From positions 1-64,000 of the forward strand of contig JAFDVJ010000014.1 in NCBI GenBank assembly GCA_018269075.1: a DNA stretch of 64,000 nucleotides, written 5' to 3'. The stretch's first letter is position 1, and the number at the start of each line of letters is the position of its first letter. Made by a program: the position numbers and the translations under genes. Shown one piece after another: positions 41,681 to 50,271 of this stretch. The notes beneath the pieces are model-generated. The model was not told the DNA's origin and searched no databases. It saw nothing but the letters and a program-made list of their open reading frames with translations. Source of the stretch: Acidobacteriota bacterium. GTDB lineage: Bacteria > Acidobacteriota > Blastocatellia > Pyrinomonadales > Pyrinomonadaceae.

Positions 41681-43513
41681 ATGAAAAAAGAAATATTTAC
41701 GAAGTTGTTGACGGCGTTTTTCGTGGTCGCCGTTTTAGCCGTCGGCGGCACGCTGCCGCTCCGCGCCGACATGCCGCTCTGGTCGTTCAAGGGCGCGAAA
41801 TGGTATTCGATGATGGAATCCGGCAACGTCATGGCCGGCCAGGAAAACGGCGTCCTGATGCTCGACGGCGCGACCGGCAAACCGCTCTGGACGCGCACCG
41901 ATCTCGGCGAGATCAAGGAGAACGAATACACCGAACTGCCGGGCACGCCGCTCCTGCTGATCTCCGACAATTCCGGCTGGGCGCAAAGAAAGACCAGGCT
42001 TTACGCGCTCGACACGCTGACCGGCGCGACCGTCTGGCAGACCGACAAGATGCTCGGCTACACGGTCGAAGTCGCGCCCGTTTACCAGAAGGACATGATC
42101 GTCTTTCTGACGATCCGCGACAACCGGATGAACAAGGACAAGCCCGACGTCTTCGCGCTGAAAATGAGCACGGGCGAGCTTTTGTGGCAGACCGAATACC
42201 CGGAAAAGGTCGATCTCTACGGCGTCGAGAAGAAAAAACGCGGCGGCGCGGGCGCGATGTTTCTCGGCTCGGGCGGCGGCGCGTCCGACCGCTTCGATCT
42301 GTCGGGCGAAAACCCGCCGATCTTCGACGGCGACTCGATGTATATGACCTACGCGGGACTGCATCGCTATAATCTCGCGGACGGCAAGCTCGTCTGGAAG
42401 ACCGTCTACGACGTGACCGACGGCAGTCTCAAAAACACCAACGGGCAGGCGATCGTCGACGGCGACGTGATCTACACCTCGGCCCAGGGCATCATCCGCG
42501 CGATCGACAAGGCGACGGGCGCGGTCCGCTGGACGACGAAGGATTTCGGCAAGGGCGGCATCGCCGAGATGCAGCTTTTCGGCGACACGCTCTACGGCCG
42601 GATGGGCGGCCAGTTTTTCAGCGGCAAAAAGGGCGAATGGCAGAAAAAGACGCCGATCGGCGTCGTCGCGCTCGACAAGAAAACGGGCGCGACCGACTGG
42701 ATCTACGACGGCGCGAAAAACTCGATCACGAATATGATGATCCTGCCCGAGAGCAACAGCCTGCTGATCGGCGACGAGAAGAACCTGATCGGCCTTGATC
42801 TCGCGAGCCGGGGCAAGGTCAAAGAGGCGTATAAGATTCCCCTGAAGTTCAAGTTCAAGGTCGGCGCGGCGGCGACCGCCGGCAAGGTCGCGGCGGTCGC
42901 GTTCGGCGGCGTCGGCGGGCTCTTCAAAAAGGGCGCCGACACGACCGACAACCCGGTCTCGATCGTCCGCCAGGAAAACGGCACGGTCGTCATCCGCGGG
43001 ATGCAGCACCTGATCGGCTTCGACCCGAAGGCGCGCGAGATCGTCTGGTCGACGAAATACGACGCGCCCGGCATCGACGGCTGGCAGTCGATCGTGATGA
43101 CCGCGCTGACGATCACCGCCGCCGCGCTCTCGCAGGGCGCGGAAGCGAGCTACTCGCTGCGCGGCGACTACAACTCGGCGTTTCGCGAAAACAACAATTT
43201 TCTCAATCTGATGAGCGAATACCAGCAGTTTATGTCGAAGAAGTTCACGGCCTCGAAACAGTCCGGCAACGTCTATTACGTGCTGACGACGATCAAGGGC
43301 AAGGACGACAAGGGCGCCGGCCTCGTCGGCGTCAACCTGATGAGCGGCCGGGCCGTCAACCAGATCATCTTCAAGGACAAATCGCCCGACTACGAAGTCG
43401 ACGAAGCGGCCGGCCGCCTCTTCAATATGAACAAGGGCGAGATTTCCGCCTTCAACATCGTCGAACAGGTCGAACAGGTCGAAAACAAGGACGACGACGG
43501 GGACAAGAAGTAG
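41681..43513 (+). CDS. Secreted PQQ-type beta-propeller protein
   Basis: A protein of 610 residues with a signal peptide (about 1-29, cleavage near LRA). The body is an eight-bladed PQQ-like propeller with repeats ending in W, for example GATGKPLWTR, GATVWQT, TGELLWQT, DGKLVWKT, TGAVRWTT and TGATDWIY. Between blades 6 and 7 lies a Gly/Ala/Val-rich stretch (AAATAGKVAAVAFGGVGG) that may insert into or contact a membrane. The end is acidic (EQVEQVENKDDDGDKK). No enzyme residues of quinoprotein dehydrogenases are recognised, so a structural or BamB-like scaffold role is more likely. Confidence 0.82.
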   Translation: MKKEIFTKLLTAFFVVAVLAVGGTLPLRADMPLWSFKGAKWYSMMESGNVMAGQENGVLMLDGATGKPLWTRTDLGEIKENEYTELPGTPLLLISDNSGWAQRKTRLYALDTLTGATVWQTDKMLGYTVEVAPVYQKDMIVFLTIRDNRMNKDKPDVFALKMSTGELLWQTEYPEKVDLYGVEKKKRGGAGAMFLGSGGGASDRFDLSGENPPIFDGDSMYMTYAGLHRYNLADGKLVWKTVYDVTDGSLKNTNGQAIVDGDVIYTSAQGIIRAIDKATGAVRWTTKDFGKGGIAEMQLFGDTLYGRMGGQFFSGKKGEWQKKTPIGVVALDKKTGATDWIYDGAKNSITNMMILPESNSLLIGDEKNLIGLDLASRGKVKEAYKIPLKFKFKVGAAATAGKVAAVAFGGVGGLFKKGADTTDNPVSIVRQENGTVVIRGMQHLIGFDPKAREIVWSTKYDAPGIDGWQSIVMTALTITAAALSQGAEASYSLRGDYNSAFRENNNFLNLMSEYQQFMSKKFTASKQSGNVYYVLTTIKGKDDKGAGLVGVNLMSGRAVNQIIFKDKSPDYEVDEAAGRLFNMNKGEISAFNIVEQVEQVENKDDDGDKK

Positions 43514-43795
43514 AATGTAAAAGGTAAAGGGTAAAAGGGAAAGCTTTGATTGAATGTCCCGGAGGGACATCGGTCAATAGCCCGCCGGTTTATCGACGGG
43601 AAAATTCGCCCCCGATTTTAGAGTCCCGGAGGGACGTCGGATTGATTCGTAAATGAAAAAAATCCGACGTCCCTCCGGGACTCGTTTTTTATTGCGCCGC
43701 GCCCCACCGATGAATCGGTTCATCGTTAACCATTATTCTTCCACAACATTCAATCAAAGCTTTCCCTTTTCCCTTTTCCCTTTTCCCTTTTCCCC
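43513..43795. repeat. AAAGGGT and GTCCCGGAGGGAC inverted families
   Basis: AAGGTAAAGGGTAAAAGGG (43519-43540) faces CCCTTTTCCCTTTTCCC (43764-43792). Nested inside are GTCCCGGAGGGACATCGG (43557-43574) and a perfect 23-bp inverted repeat at 43621-43643 and 43661-43683, starting GAGTCCCGGAGGGACGTCGG. Confidence 0.8.
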
Positions 43796-43848
43796 TGAAC
43801 CAATTCGTTCGAAAATTTTGCGATTTACGGGTGAGAGGAGATTTTGCT

Positions 43849-45447
43849 ATGAAAATGAAATTGTTTTTACCCGTTATTCTGCTGGTCTGCGCCGCGGGAG
43901 CCGCCGCGCAGGGACTCGAAAAGCTCGCCGACGACACGTTCGGCTATCTGAAGGCCGGCACGTTCGGCAAGCCGAAGGTCGCCAAAAACACGACCCGGAT
44001 CGCGCTCGGACAGGTGCGCGTCCATTACAAGATCATCACGTCGGCCGCTTCCGCGAACGGCAAAAACGCCGCCGACGTGACCGTTTATCTCGACAGCGAC
44101 CTGACCACTCAGGACCTGCAGTCGCTGACCGACGAATTCTACCGGCTTCTCGCCGAAAAGCTCGCCGCGGCCGGCATCGAGGTCGCGCCCTACAAGGACG
44201 TCCAGGCGACCGAGTATTATCTCGACCGGCAGCAGAAGCAGGAAGATAAAAAGCCGCAGGACTACGACGGCGGCAACGGTCAGGCGTGGGTCTCGTTCTC
44301 GGCCTTCGACGGCCCGGTCTTTCTGCGCTGGAAACCCTACGGCACGCCCGAGCTGATCGGCTACGGCAAGTTCAAGAATCTGACCAGGACCAGCCAGACG
44401 GTCAACGCCGATCTCGCGACCTTCGACGTCGTCGTCGATTTCGCGGCGATCTCGATGAGCGCGGCCGTCAAACAGGACCGCAAGGGCTGGCTCTACGGCG
44501 ATCCGTATTTCTACGCCGACTACAGCATCGGCGGCGGGATGAGCATCCCGCAGAGCTACGTTTATATGATCGACGGCAAGAACAATTTCGACCAGTATAA
44601 GAGCGAGCTGCCGATCGCCGACGGCGCGCCTTACGCCGAAAAGCCGTATGAAGACGCGTCGAAGACGGCCCTCAAGACGCAGCAGTATTTCGGCGGCGAG
44701 CGCCACAGCTTCACGCCGCTCGTGCTGCCCGCGCGCCGCGAGCGCTATCTCGCCGCCGCCCGCCGCGTGCTCGCTCTCTACGCCGATCTGTTCGTCGTCA
44801 AGCTGCGCGTCCTGCGCGGCGGCGTCAAGCCGTCCGACAATCAAAACACCGCCCGGAAGCCGACCGACAACACGACGCTCGACGAGGTCAACAAAAAGGC
44901 GCGCGAAAACAACGAAACGACGGCCGTCACGACCGGCGAGATGGAAGCCGCCGCCGAGGACGCGATGAAGTCCGGCAAATACCAGCTCGCCGCCGACTAC
45001 TACGCCAGGCTGATCGAAGAACGGCCCGAAAACGCCGACTATCACCTCAAACGGAGCGCCGTCTTCCTCAACTATCTGAACCAGCCGAAAGAGGCGATCA
45101 AGGTGCTCGACAACGCGCTCAAGACGATCGCCGACCAGCCGTCGCTCTACTATAATCGCGGCACGGCCTACATCAAGACCGAGGACTGGAAGAAAGCTCG
45201 AAAGGACTTCGACGCGGCGATCGGCCTTTTGCCGACCTACACCGAAGCCTATCTCAACCGCGGCGTCGCGCTCATCTATCTCAAGGAATACGACGCCGCG
45301 CTCGCCGATTTCAACCGCGGCATCGAGCTCAACCCGCGGATGCCGAACCTCTACCGCGGCCGCGCGCTGATCTACAAGGTCAAGGGCAACACCGTCCTCG
45401 CGCAGGCCGACGAATTGCGCGCCGCCCAGCTCGAAAGCGGAAAATGA
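43849..45447 (+). CDS. Secreted TPR protein
   Basis: A protein of 532 residues. GAGGAG lies 8 bases before ATG 43849. A signal peptide (1-20, cleavage near AAAQ) precedes an N-terminal mixed domain (about 20-330) with no recognised fold, including a Lys-rich loop EDKKPQDYDGGNGQ. Residues about 375-532 hold three to four TPR units, such as NAKTYYNRGTAYIK-like YNRGTAYIKTEDWKKARKDF and LNRGVALIYLKEYDAALADF. Role unknown; likely a periplasmic or surface binding protein. It follows the propeller gene in the same direction across a repeat-filled gap. Confidence 0.8.
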   Translation: MKMKLFLPVILLVCAAGAAAQGLEKLADDTFGYLKAGTFGKPKVAKNTTRIALGQVRVHYKIITSAASANGKNAADVTVYLDSDLTTQDLQSLTDEFYRLLAEKLAAAGIEVAPYKDVQATEYYLDRQQKQEDKKPQDYDGGNGQAWVSFSAFDGPVFLRWKPYGTPELIGYGKFKNLTRTSQTVNADLATFDVVVDFAAISMSAAVKQDRKGWLYGDPYFYADYSIGGGMSIPQSYVYMIDGKNNFDQYKSELPIADGAPYAEKPYEDASKTALKTQQYFGGERHSFTPLVLPARRERYLAAARRVLALYADLFVVKLRVLRGGVKPSDNQNTARKPTDNTTLDEVNKKARENNETTAVTTGEMEAAAEDAMKSGKYQLAADYYARLIEERPENADYHLKRSAVFLNYLNQPKEAIKVLDNALKTIADQPSLYYNRGTAYIKTEDWKKARKDFDAAIGLLPTYTEAYLNRGVALIYLKEYDAALADFNRGIELNPRMPNLYRGRALIYKVKGNTVLAQADELRAAQLESGK

Positions 45448-45450
45448 AAC

Positions 45451-45487
45451 GATTTCGGATGTCGGATTTCGGATTTCGGATTGGTCT
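45451..45487. repeat. GGATTTC heptamer cluster
   Basis: Four tandem GGATTTC-like heptamers (first copy GGATGTC), right after the TPR gene stop, without an inverted partner. Confidence 0.75.
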
Positions 45488-45553
45488 GAATTTGCAGCTT
45501 TCGGATTGACCCGGGCGTCACATTGAAGTAAAATCCGACATCCTATTGTTCTT

Positions 45554-46204
45554 ATGTTTATCGGACATTTTGCAGTCGGGCTCGCGAGCAAGCGGCTCGC
45601 GCCCGGAACCAATCTCGGCTGGCTCGTCGCGGCGCCGCTGCTGCTCGATCTGATCTGGCCCGTGCTGCTGCTCGCAAACGTCGAAAAAGTCGTCATCGAA
45701 CCCGGCAACACGGCCTTTACGCCGCTCGATTTCACTTATTACCCGTACACGCACAGCCTCGTCGGCGCGGCGTGCTGGGCGCTCGTTTTCGGGCTCGTTT
45801 ATTTCGCCCTGAAACGCGACCGGACCGGCGCGCTGGCGATCGGCGCGGGCGTGCTGAGCCACTGGCTGCTCGACGCCGTCGTCCACCGGCCCGATCTGCC
45901 GCTCTATCCCGGCGGCACGACGCTGATCGGCTTCGGTTTGTGGAACTCGATCCCCGGCACGCTCGTCGTCGAGGGCCTGCTCTTTCTGGCCGGCGCGTGG
46001 CTTTATCTGAAGGCGACCCGCCCGCTCGACCGAGCGGGCACGCTCGGCTGCTGGTCGTTTATCGTCTTTCTGGTTTTGATCTACATCGGCAACGCGCTCG
46101 GCCCGCCGCCGCCCGGCGTCACCCCGCTCGCCGCGGTCGCGCTTCTCGTCCTGATCTTCCCCCTCTGGGCCGGCTGGTTCGACCGCCACCGAACGCCGCG
46201 CTGA
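45554..46204 (+). CDS. Membrane-bound metal-dependent hydrolase-like protein (DUF457/YdjM-like)
   Basis: A protein of 216 residues with about six hydrophobic helices. It starts MFIGHFAVGLASKRLAPG, where the His and the next helix match the opening of YdjM/DUF457 membrane proteins; later motifs include YPYTHSLVGA and LSHWLLDAVVHRPDLPL, giving the conserved histidines and aspartate that probably bind metal. The substrate is not known. No operon partner is evident; repeats of the GCGGATT family follow the gene. Confidence 0.85.
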   Translation: MFIGHFAVGLASKRLAPGTNLGWLVAAPLLLDLIWPVLLLANVEKVVIEPGNTAFTPLDFTYYPYTHSLVGAACWALVFGLVYFALKRDRTGALAIGAGVLSHWLLDAVVHRPDLPLYPGGTTLIGFGLWNSIPGTLVVEGLLFLAGAWLYLKATRPLDRAGTLGCWSFIVFLVLIYIGNALGPPPPGVTPLAAVALLVLIFPLWAGWFDRHRTPR

Positions 46205-46269
46205 CCGGCGCGACGGCCGCCGTCGGCAGGTTTCAAGGAACGCGAAAAATTGAAATTATCAAACGATTC

Positions 46270-46365
46270 AACAGGCCGCGGATGACGCGGATTCGGCGGA
46301 TTTACACGGATTTATTTTTCAAAAAGAATCCGCGTACAATCCGCGTCATCCGCGTCATCCGCGGC
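46270..46365. repeat. GCGGATGACGCGGATT inverted pair
   Basis: AGGCCGCGGATGACGCGGATT (46270-46312) faces ATCCGCGTCATCCGCGTCATC (46336-46365) around a short A/T-rich loop. The stem could exceed 30 bp with mismatches and could act as a terminator for the convergent neighbours. Confidence 0.75.
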
Positions 46366-46409
46366 CTATTTTTTCGGCTTCGTTAAACCGTCATTTCAGC
46401 CTTATCCGT

Positions 46410-46826
46410 TTACTTACCGCCATTGGGCAGCCGGCCCTCGTAGTGAAACTCGGCGAACGGGATGTATTCGACCGCGAGGATTTCCGGATCGCCGAGGGGC
46501 CGCTTTTGCTCGGCGTCGTAGGCGAAGAGCCGCTGGCCGGCGACCTCGAACACGACCACGCGGCCGGTCCGGTCCCAGACGAGCTGCTCGCGGAAATCGT
46601 CATCGACCGGCGCGAAATCCGGCGACCAGTAAACGTCTTTCCCGTCGACCAGCAGCCGGAAGTTGACGTCGATCCCCGAATAACGAAGGAGCTTCGCGCG
46701 GTGCGTTCCGGCCGTGTTCGATTTCGTCTGCACAGTCTTCACGTGCGAAAAGTAAAAGACGGCGAAAACTCCCGCTATCAGCAGGAGCAGCCCGGAAACG
46801 ATTTTGACAAGGGTCGAGATGCGCAT
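46410..46826 (-). CDS. Hypothetical protein with N-terminal membrane anchor
   Basis: A protein of 138 residues: an N-terminal helix (about 5-28, MRISTLVKIVSGLLLLIAGV) anchors a small soluble domain outside or inside the membrane. The domain contains GKDVYWSPDFAPVDDDF and VVVFEVAGQRLFAYD, a beta-rich pattern. No known family. ATG 46826 fits, with no competing start. It lies convergent to the hydrolase-like gene. Confidence 0.7.
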   Translation of the reverse strand: MRISTLVKIVSGLLLLIAGVFAVFYFSHVKTVQTKSNTAGTHRAKLLRYSGIDVNFRLLVDGKDVYWSPDFAPVDDDFREQLVWDRTGRVVVFEVAGQRLFAYDAEQKRPLGDPEILAVEYIPFAEFHYEGRLPNGGK

Positions 46827-46876
46827 AACTCCGACACGCTTTTGAACGATAAAAAGTTGCGGCCGAAAGATTTCCC

Positions 46877-46985
46877 TACCACACTCTGCGCCTCTGCGTC
46901 TCGGCGTTAAAACTCAAGCTTCACTTTGGAGTTCTCCCGGTTGAATCCCGGGGTTTAACGCAGAGGCGCAAAGGCGCGGAGGTCG
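46877..46985. repeat. CTCTGCGCCTCTGCGTCTC inverted pair
   Basis: CTCTGCGCCTCTGCGTCTCGG (46884-46905) faces ACGCAGAGGCGCAAAGGCG (46959-46978); between them GAGTTCTCCCGGTTGAATCC, which returns inverted at 47862-47882. A larger copy of the family is at 47826-47938. Confidence 0.7.
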
Positions 46986-47003
46986 AAAGAGATGGTCGCC
47001 GGC

Positions 47004-47567
47004 TCACACCCTGAGCGAACAGCGAAAGCCGCGGACGGCGTAATACGAGGACGCGCCGTTGTGGTAGACGAAGACGCGCTCGTAGCGGCGGTCGCCGTAG
47101 AGCGCGCCGCCGCGACTGCGGACGTCTTCGGGCGTCGCGATCCAGCTCGACGTTTTCAGATCGAACCGCCCGAGCCGCTGCAGCCCGCGGTATTCATCCT
47201 CGGTCAAAAGCCGCGCACCCATCGCGGCGGCCGCGCCGGCGGCGCTCCCGGCCGGTTTATGCTCTTTGCGCGCCTCCAATGCCGCGTCGTCGTAACAGAG
47301 GCTCCGCCGCCCGGCCGGGCTTTCCGCCGCGCAATCGTAAAAGACGAATTCGCCGGTCGCCGCGTCCCGCCCGACGACGTCCGGCTCGCCGCCGGTCCGT
47401 TCCATTTCGGACAGCGACCACAGCTTTCCCCCGTCGGCTTCGAGCCGCGCCCGCACCTCTTCCCATTCGATCCCCGGATGCCGCGCCGTATTCGTCGCGA
47501 ACCGCTCCCGCAGTTCTTCGAGCAGTTCATCCTTTTGCAATGTCGATAATTCCTTTCCCTTTGCCAT
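47004..47567 (-). CDS. DUF4256 family protein
   Basis: A protein of 187 residues that matches DUF4256 over its whole length: KLWSLSEMERTGGEPDVVG, FYDCAAESPAGRRSLCYD, ALEARKEHKPAGSAAGAAAA, GRFDLKTSSWIATPEDVR and YERVFVYHNGASSYYAVRGF. The family is small, widespread and of unknown function, often near transcription regulators elsewhere. ATG 47567 is well placed. No partner genes here; both sides are repeat DNA. Confidence 0.9.
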   Translation of the reverse strand: MAKGKELSTLQKDELLEELRERFATNTARHPGIEWEEVRARLEADGGKLWSLSEMERTGGEPDVVGRDAATGEFVFYDCAAESPAGRRSLCYDDAALEARKEHKPAGSAAGAAAAMGARLLTEDEYRGLQRLGRFDLKTSSWIATPEDVRSRGGALYGDRRYERVFVYHNGASSYYAVRGFRCSLRV

Positions 47568-47616
47568 AATTTTTATGTTGTTTTGAATAAATACTGTGTA
47601 AATTTCGAGAACCGTT

Positions 47617-47938
47617 TATCTTTGGTCTTTGATCTTTGACCTTTGAAAGAAAACCCAAGATCAAAGGCAAAAGACCGAATTATCAAGAAATTTAATTTAC
47701 ACAGTAATAAAAGCAGCGTCGGTTCGATTCTCATTGCCCTGTTCTCTCTCGAAACCACTTCCGCGCCGCCGCACCTCGATTCTCTCACTAACCACAAACC
47801 GGCGTTTCGATGAAGCATTTTTTCGTCCCTCTGCGTCTCTGCGCCTCGGCGTTAAAGCCCGGGATTCAACCGGGAGAACTCCAAAGCGGCACCTGAGTTT
47901 TCACTCCGAGGCGCAGAGGCGCAGAGACGCAGAGACGT
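47617..47938. repeat. TTTGATC and GCGTCTCT repeat clusters
   Basis: TTTGGTCTTTGATCTTTGACC (47619-47640) with inverse AAGATCAAAGGCAAAAGACC (47656-47676). CTCTGCGTCTCTGCGCCTCGG (47827-47849) with inverse GAGGCGCAGAGGCGCAGAGAC (47908-47935). No gene is seen between 47568 and 48623. Confidence 0.7.
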
Positions 47939-47957
47939 TTAAAGGCAAAAAATAAAA

Positions 47958-48175
47958 AAACTCCCCTCCTTACCAAGGAGGGGTGGCGCGCCAGCGCCGG
48001 GGTGGTTAGCCCGCCGGCTGTCAACCCACAAACTCCCCTCCTTACCAAGGAGGGGTGGCGCGCCAGCGCCGGGGTGGTTAGCCCGCCGGCTGTCAACCCA
48101 CAAACTCCCCTCCTTGGTAAGGGCATCAACCACCCCGCCCTGCGGGCACCCCTCCTTGGTAAGGAGGGGAGTTTT
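47958..48175. repeat. 72-bp tandem unit with CTCCCCTCCTTACCAAGG palindrome
   Basis: CTCCCCTCCTTACCAAGGAG starts at 47961, 48033 and (as CTCCCCTCCTTGG) 48105, a strict 72-bp period; an inverted partial copy ends the array at 48150-48175. Each unit holds GTGGCGCGCCAGCGCC and CCCGCCGGCTGTCAACCC. Similar sequences occur in unrelated bacteria, as I recall. Confidence 0.85.
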
Positions 48176-48420
48176 TTTGTCTGATCCAGTCGCCGGAAAG
48201 CTGACTGAAAACTGCTCGCCGGCGGGGCTGCGGCGACCCTTTTTCGAGTCGCTCGCCGGACCGCCGGCGAGCGGCCGCCGCGCCTTCGAAATCGCCGAAA
48301 ATTTTCGCCTCAGAAAACCGGACTAACGGACAACCGACTCCGGTTATTTTGCGACGGAGACTTATTAGCAAAACTTACAAAACTTACAATAAACGACTTA
48401 CAGCTTCGAAAGAGGCAAAA

Positions 48421-48508
48421 ACTGTGGATATCCACAGTACCCATACTGTGGATATCCACAGTGGGGTACTGTGGGTACCCACAGTATACCACTGTGGATA
48501 TCCACATT
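48421..48508. promoter_or_regulatory. Array of four 18-bp palindromes ACTGTGGATATCCACAGT
   Basis: Copies at 48421-48438, 48445-48462, 48468-48485 and 48491-48508, centre spacing 24, 23 and 23 bp. The third reads ACTGTGGGTACCCACAGT, with both arms changed so that the palindrome is kept. The fourth loses the match only in the last two bases. The half-site TGTGGATA resembles a DnaA box. The next gene starts 115 bp later. Confidence 0.8.
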
Positions 48509-48623
48509 CTTTTTTAAATAAAAATCCGCTACGATATTCTCGTTCGTCTCCCGGATCGTCTCCCGCACACCGCTTCCGAAGCCGAACGCAGTACGAAAAA
48601 TTAAAAATTGTGAGGAATTTCAA

Positions 48624-49436
48624 ATGAAAAAAACGATCAAAAATACTGCGGTCACCGAAAACAAAAACGAGATGCCCGCGCCGGAAAAGAAAACCAGACG
48701 CCGCTACGAGAGCGGCCACCCGAAAACGCTCGAAGCCTTCGCCCGGATGATCGCCGCCGGCGGGCAGTTCGATCAGGCCCGGCTCAACCCGCCGCCCGAT
48801 CTGACGCTCGACGCGCTCGAACACGCCTACGCGCAGGCGCTCGCGCTCCAGACGGCCGTCTGGAGCGCGCGGGCCGACTTCCGCACCGCCGCGCTCGAAC
48901 GCCAGATGCTCGTCGACCGCTTCGATTCGCTGGCGACGCAGGCCGTCGGCCAGCTTTTCGGCCGCGGCGCGAGTCTCGAAACGGCCGAGGACGCCCGCGG
49001 CTACGTCCGCAAGCTGCGCGGCACCGGTTCCAAACCGGCCGCGTCGCAGAACCCTTCGTCGCCGAATTTCGACCCGAGCGCGCGGAACATCTCGACCACC
49101 CAGCGCAGCAACGCCGCGCGGATCGCGACCTTTTTGGAGCTGCTCGATTTTCTCGAAGCCCAGAGCGCCTACGCAATGGTCACCCAGCCCGAGCTCCTGA
49201 TCCCGAACCTCCGAAGCCTGGCGGCCGAAGCGCAAAGCAAACACGGCGTTTCGATCACGAGCGCGGCCGCGCTCACCCGCCACCGCTACGAGCGCAACAA
49301 GCGTTTTTACCTCGAACCGAATAACCTCTGCGACCTCGCCGCCCGGTACAAAGAGCTCGTCAAAGGCGTCTTCGGCGCCCGGAGCCCTGAATTTAAGACG
49401 ATTCGTTCGTTCAGGTTCAGAAAGCCGAAACTATAA
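48624..49436 (+). CDS. Hypothetical helical protein, 270 residues
   Basis: Not recognised. The N terminus is Lys/Thr-rich and basic (residues 1-35), followed by predicted helices with LTLDALEHAYAQALALQTAVW and STTQRSNAARIATFLELLDFLE, then a basic tail RSFRFRKPKL. No signal peptide, membrane helix or enzyme motif. GAGG lies about eight bases before ATG 48624, so expression is plausible. Its leader carries the four-palindrome array, which may control it. The basic ends and helical middle are compatible with nucleic-acid binding; this is a guess. Confidence 0.7.
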   Translation: MKKTIKNTAVTENKNEMPAPEKKTRRRYESGHPKTLEAFARMIAAGGQFDQARLNPPPDLTLDALEHAYAQALALQTAVWSARADFRTAALERQMLVDRFDSLATQAVGQLFGRGASLETAEDARGYVRKLRGTGSKPAASQNPSSPNFDPSARNISTTQRSNAARIATFLELLDFLEAQSAYAMVTQPELLIPNLRSLAAEAQSKHGVSITSAAALTRHRYERNKRFYLEPNNLCDLAARYKELVKGVFGARSPEFKTIRSFRFRKPKL

Positions 49437-49456
49437 ACGCCTGCGACCCTGACTGA

Positions 49457-49523
49457 CCGGAGCGCGGGCGTTCCCTGCATTGCGTTTGCAAAACGCGCCA
49501 GCAGGAACGCCCGCGCTCCGGCC
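49457..49523. repeat. Inverted repeat CCGGAGCGCGGGCGTTCC
   Basis: Arms at 49458-49475 and 49505-49522 surround GCGTTTGCAAAACGC. Related to the GGAGCGC family at 6775, 28486 and 50661. Confidence 0.75.
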
Positions 49524-49586
49524 GTTTCCGCCCCGCGCACATTGAGACCGTCAAACAAATTATGTAAACCGTGCTCGACGAAATCT

Positions 49587-49780
49587 GAAAAAGCGGCGGC
49601 AGCCGCGCTCAAAGTCAGTAGCGTCGGCGATAGCCGATGCACCGTTCGCCGGCCGGGCCCCTGCATTTCAAAGCGTTCGACAACAAGGTTTTCAATCTTC
49701 CCGTCAAGTCACACCGGCGCGGCGGTGCATCGGCTATCGCCGACGCTACTGACCTCGCGCGGCTGTCGCCGCTTTTTTCC
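49587..49780. repeat. Perfect 29-bp inverted repeat with extended arms
   Basis: 49616-49644 (starting CAGTAGCGTCGGCGATAGCC) is the exact inverse of 49723-49751, 78 bp apart. Outside, AAAAAGCGGCGGCAGCCGCG and CGCGGCTGTCGCCGCTTTTT extend the pairing with mismatches. Confidence 0.85.
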
Positions 49781-49812
49781 ATCGATTGCGCAATTACTTT
49801 TACAGTCCCCGC

Positions 49813-50106
49813 ACATTCGCCCCCGCACCCTGCACATACGCATCCGCGCACCGTACATACGCATCCGCGCACCGTACATACGCATCCGCACCCTGTACAT
49901 ACGCTTCCGCACCCTATACATTTGAATCCGCGCGGTGTACATACGCATCCGCGCGGCGTACATACGTCTCCGCACTCTATACATACGCATCCGCGCGGTG
50001 TACATACGTCTCCGCACCCTATACATACGTCTCCGCACCCTATACATACGCATCCGCACCCTGTACATACGCATCCGCACCCTGTACATACGCATCCGCA
50101 CCTTTT
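49813..50106. repeat. Minisatellite of 14 units of exactly 21 bp
   Basis: Units begin ACATACGCATCCGC and end with CACCCTGT or GCGGTGT variants, one every 21 bp from 49813 to 50086. Open frames of 203 residues exist on both strands only because the unit is a multiple of three and lacks stops. I see no gene. Confidence 0.9.
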
Positions 50107-50271
50107 TTTGACGGCCGAGAACTCACGATTTTTCGATAATGTTTCTTTACATTTAATAAGATTGGGTTCGAGGAAGATTGATAACCGGAGCCGCCGTTTA
50201 ATGATTATCGAACAATCCGCAATCATTACTGTTAAAAAGATTTCATGAATCGGAAGGTTCGGCCGATGTTA

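Noticed and set aside
48421-48508. Chromosomal origin oriC
   Set aside because: DnaA-like half-sites are imperfect and strictly palindromic, no dnaA or dnaN is near, and the A/T-rich part is short.
49615-50248. Open frames of 203 codons on both strands with Cys- or His-rich heptapeptide repeats
   Set aside because: Both follow from a stop-free 21-bp minisatellite; ends lie in unrelated inverted repeats and no ribosome-binding sequence is present.
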